The translations under genes and the position numbers were made by a program. A DNA stretch of 22,756 nucleotides. Source: a virus. Below are positions 20,672 to 22,756 of the stretch, in pieces. Within the stretch, counting starts at the first letter, position 1. Every line of letters starts with the position of its first letter. Under the pieces are notes generated by a model, which saw nothing but the letters and a program-made list of their open reading frames with translations, was not told the DNA's origin and did no database searches. The DNA lies in IMG/VR virus record IMGVR_UViG_3300045110_000270, positions 1-22,756 of that record, one strand, 5' to 3'.

Positions 20672-21961
20672 ATGGAACGCCCGCCGTCGAGTGGCCGGTA
20701 CGCGGCCCTCGGTCTCGGTCGGGTGGAACAACGCTCTCTGAACCCTCAGAACATCACGCCGAACGACACGGTGCCGCCGGCGTCGGATCCGGGGACGGTC
20801 GGCGTGATCGACACGGTGATCCCCGGCGACCCGGACGGTGTCGAGTTCGTCGACGAGGGTCCGGGCGGGTCGTGGCCGCCGTCGATCATCCGCCCTTCGG
20901 CGTGGTCCGGGTGGCCGGCTGAGTGGTCGACGCCGAACTGGTGGGGGCGGCTCGAGACGTTGACCGACACGGCGTGGACGTGTCTCGATCTCAACTCGTC
21001 GCTGTTGGCAACGATGCCGCCCTATCTCGTCGGGGCGTCGCCGTCGCTGCCCGATGACTGGCTCGACAACCCTGACCCGGCCAAGTATGCATCGTGGGAG
21101 GAGTTCGCCAAGCAGCTGTTTTGGGACTACCAGCTCGGCGAGGCCTTCGTCCTGGTGACCGCCCGGTATTCGAACAACTTCCCGGCCCGCTTCCATGTCG
21201 TCGAGCCGTGGTTCGTCAACGTCGAGATGGTCGGCGGTGAGCGTCGCTATTCGATCGGCGCCATCGACGTCACCGCCGACATGTTGCACATCCGCTACCA
21301 GGGCGGCGCCAATGACGCTCACGGCCACGGACCCCTCGAGGCCGGCCGCTCCCGACTGATCGCGGCGTCGGTGCTGACCCGCTACGGCACGAACATGGCT
21401 ACGAGCGGCGGGATCCCCAACGCCGTCCTCAAGCATCCCGACGAGCTCACCTCCGACCAGGCGACCGCCTTACAGAACGACTGGATCACCGCCCGGCTGT
21501 CGACGATGGGTCTGCCGGCGGTGCTGTCGGGTGGCATCACGTTCGAGACGCTGCAGATCTCGCCCAAGGACATGGCGTTGACCGAGCTGCTGGAGTTCAA
21601 CGAGTCACGGATCGCCGTGCTGCTGCGGGTGCCGCCGTTCCTCGTCGGCCTGCCCTCGGGTGGTGATTCGTTGACGTACAACACGGTCTCGATGGCCCTC
21701 GACTACCACTGGCGCGCCGGGCTGCGACCCAAGGCGCAGACGGTGATGGCGGCCCTGTCGTCGTGGCTGACACCGCGCAGCACCCGCATCGAGGTCAACC
21801 GCGACGCCTACGTGCAACCCGAGCCGCTGATCCGTGCACAGACGTGGGACATTCTGATCCGCATCGGTGTGCTCACCGTCGAGCAGGTCCAGGCGATCGA
21901 GCGGTACGGGGCCGGCGACGCGTCCGGCGTCGACGACATGATGACGGGGGCAGCCCTATGA
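20672..21961 (+). CDS. Portal protein, HK97 family
   Basis: A 429-residue portal, the dodecameric ring through which DNA enters and leaves the head. The start is set at ATG 20672 because an upstream in-frame start would run through the candidate operator and promoter. Family features: 'NWWGRLETLTDTAWTCLDLNSSLLATMPPYLV', 'HVVEPWFVNVEM', 'ISPKDMALTELLEFNESRIAVLLRVPPFLVG' and 'DSLTYNTVSMA' are the characteristic HK97-portal stretches. Its last bases overlap the protease gene (ATGA). The first 60 residues are poorly conserved. Confidence 0.92.
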   Translation: MERPPSSGRYAALGLGRVEQRSLNPQNITPNDTVPPASDPGTVGVIDTVIPGDPDGVEFVDEGPGGSWPPSIIRPSAWSGWPAEWSTPNWWGRLETLTDTAWTCLDLNSSLLATMPPYLVGASPSLPDDWLDNPDPAKYASWEEFAKQLFWDYQLGEAFVLVTARYSNNFPARFHVVEPWFVNVEMVGGERRYSIGAIDVTADMLHIRYQGGANDAHGHGPLEAGRSRLIAASVLTRYGTNMATSGGIPNAVLKHPDELTSDQATALQNDWITARLSTMGLPAVLSGGITFETLQISPKDMALTELLEFNESRIAVLLRVPPFLVGLPSGGDSLTYNTVSMALDYHWRAGLRPKAQTVMAALSSWLTPRSTRIEVNRDAYVQPEPLIRAQTWDILIRIGVLTVEQVQAIERYGAGDASGVDDMMTGAAL

Positions 21962-22530
21962 ACGAACCGATGATGGGTCCGATCGAGTACCGATCGGCGA
22001 CCACGCTCGAGGTGCGCCACGCGCAACGGATGATCGACATGATCGCCGTCCCGTACAACGAACCGACCCAGGTGCTGCGCCGCGGCCGGCTGGTGACCGA
22101 AGAGTTCGACCCGCTGGCCTTCAACGGTGTCGATGGTGACGTCACCGTGAACCGGGCCCATGACCTCGAGCAGCCCCTCGGTCGGGTCACCTCGTTCCAT
22201 CCGAACGACCCGCGAGGCCTTCGTGTCGAGCTGCGGATCTCGAAGACCAGCGGCGGCGACGAGGTCCTGGAGCTCGCCGACGACGGCCTCCTCGCTCCCT
22301 CGGTCGGGTTCGCGGCGCTTCCCGGCGGTGAGCAGTGGACGGCCGATCGGCGGAAGGTGCGGGTCACCCGGGCGAAGCTGTTCCACATCGGCTTGACCGG
22401 CGACCCGGCGTACAAGGGCGCCAAGGTGCTCGCCGTCCGCTCCGCCGATGAGCCGACGGTACATGCGCCGACGCCGAACCTCGACCGGCTCCGACTGGAG
22501 ATGCTTGTCGAGCGCGCCCGGCTGACGTAA
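21958..22530 (+). CDS. Prohead protease (HK97 type)
   Basis: A 190-residue serine protease that matures the capsid by removing the N-terminal scaffold segment. Visible motifs: His68 in 'NRAHD', Ser115 in 'LAPSVGF' and the conserved 'FHIGLTGDPAY' (about 142-152), which corresponds to the E-vSLv--PAy strand of the family. It overlaps the portal stop (ATGA) and precedes the capsid gene, the standard portal-protease-capsid order. Confidence 0.92.
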   Translation: MNEPMMGPIEYRSATTLEVRHAQRMIDMIAVPYNEPTQVLRRGRLVTEEFDPLAFNGVDGDVTVNRAHDLEQPLGRVTSFHPNDPRGLRVELRISKTSGGDEVLELADDGLLAPSVGFAALPGGEQWTADRRKVRVTRAKLFHIGLTGDPAYKGAKVLAVRSADEPTVHAPTPNLDRLRLEMLVERARLT

Positions 22531-22645
22531 CCTCGCGCCCAACCAGTCGAGGAGACCCTCGGGCGAGCGGCCAGTGCCGCCGGACCGAGCGAGCGATGTC
22601 ACCGGACTCGGAACATCTACCCGTTTCGAATCTGAGGGGAGTCGC
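22531..22645 (+). other. Intergenic leader of the major capsid gene
   Basis: A 115-base non-coding stretch between protease and capsid gene (16 bases of it repeated at the window start). It holds a weak hairpin (CTC-GC-GCCC against GGGCGAG, 22532-22567, with a two-base bulge) and the capsid ribosome site GAGGGGAG. A long leader here may serve an extra capsid promoter, but I see no convincing -10 and -35 pair. Confidence 0.45.
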
Positions 22646-22756
22646 ATGTCTGCGACCGATGCAATGCTGTCACGCTTCCAGGCTGAGCTCGAGGAGCGAC
22701 GCACGTTCATGGATGGGCTGATCGAGGCCGCCGAGTCGGCCGGCCGCGATCTGACC
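22630..22756. repeat. Terminal direct repeat, right copy
   Basis: Exact copy of positions 1-127, showing that the contig closes on itself. The unique genome length is therefore 22,629 bp, and 22629 joins to 1. Confidence 0.95.
22646..22756 (+). CDS. Major capsid protein, repeated 5' end (partial)
   Basis: The first 37 codons of the capsid gene, duplicated by the terminal overlap of the contig; the full gene is at 17-1219. This is not a second capsid gene. Confidence 0.95.
   Translation, partial: MSATDAMLSRFQAELEERRTFMDGLIEAAESAGRDLT

Overview
The window is the complete genome of a small temperate tailed phage (siphovirus with an HK97-type head). It was probably assembled from a circular or circularly permuted molecule: the first 127 bases are repeated exactly as the last 127, so the unique genome is 22,629 bp and the ends fall arbitrarily at the start of the major capsid gene. 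The DNA is strongly GC-rich. The gene families (HK97 capsid, Gp37-like tail protein, VRR-NUC, Cas4-like exonuclease, RecT, winged-helix replication protein, endolysin followed by two one-TM proteins) are those of phages of Actinobacteria. No mycolylarabinogalactan esterase (LysB) gene is visible, which weakly argues against a host with mycolic acids. No host genus can be named from the sequence alone.

Layout, clockwise. (1) 1-8,000: major capsid protein, small head and connector proteins, major tail protein, HK97 gp10-like protein, tail assembly chaperones with a -1 frameshift, tape measure, distal tail protein, Gp37-like protein and a receptor-binding candidate. (2) 8,000-9,600: lysis genes, namely a small protein of unknown role, an Amidase_2 endolysin with a likely internal start, and two small membrane (holin-like) proteins. 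(3) 9,593-11,504: lysogeny region. It has a lipoprotein on the minus strand, an attP carrying the 3' half of a tRNA-Gly(GCC) gene, a tyrosine integrase, and a minus-strand Cro/CI-like repressor gene whose frame is broken by one base. (4) 11,505-11,996: control region with candidate operators and promoter, and an AlpA/Xis-like HTH protein. (5) 11,997-18,637: a tightly overlapped early operon with VRR-NUC nuclease, Cas4-like exonuclease, RecT, a zinc-finger protein, a secreted lytic transglycosylase (unexpected here), a replication initiator, an HTH regulator, an unknown protein and a helicase-loader-like protein. (6) 18,638-22,645: hairpin-rich gap, HNH-terminase fusion, portal and prohead protease, leading back into the capsid gene.

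No DNA polymerase, replicative helicase or primase is seen, so replication must depend on the host, recruited by the initiator and loader-like proteins. RecT with the two PD-(D/E)XK nucleases gives a recombination module. Integrase, attP, Xis candidate and repressor give lysogeny, although the repressor as assembled looks broken.

Most notable observations: an HNH nuclease fused in frame to the N-terminus of the large terminase, with no recognisable small terminase; a TGCA-N2-TGCA dyad found twice inside the HTH regulator gene and once against a candidate leaderless promoter ahead of the portal gene; an internal start in the endolysin; a peptidoglycan hydrolase inside the replication operon; and a cluster of palindromes and repeats inside the replication initiator gene that could be the origin.
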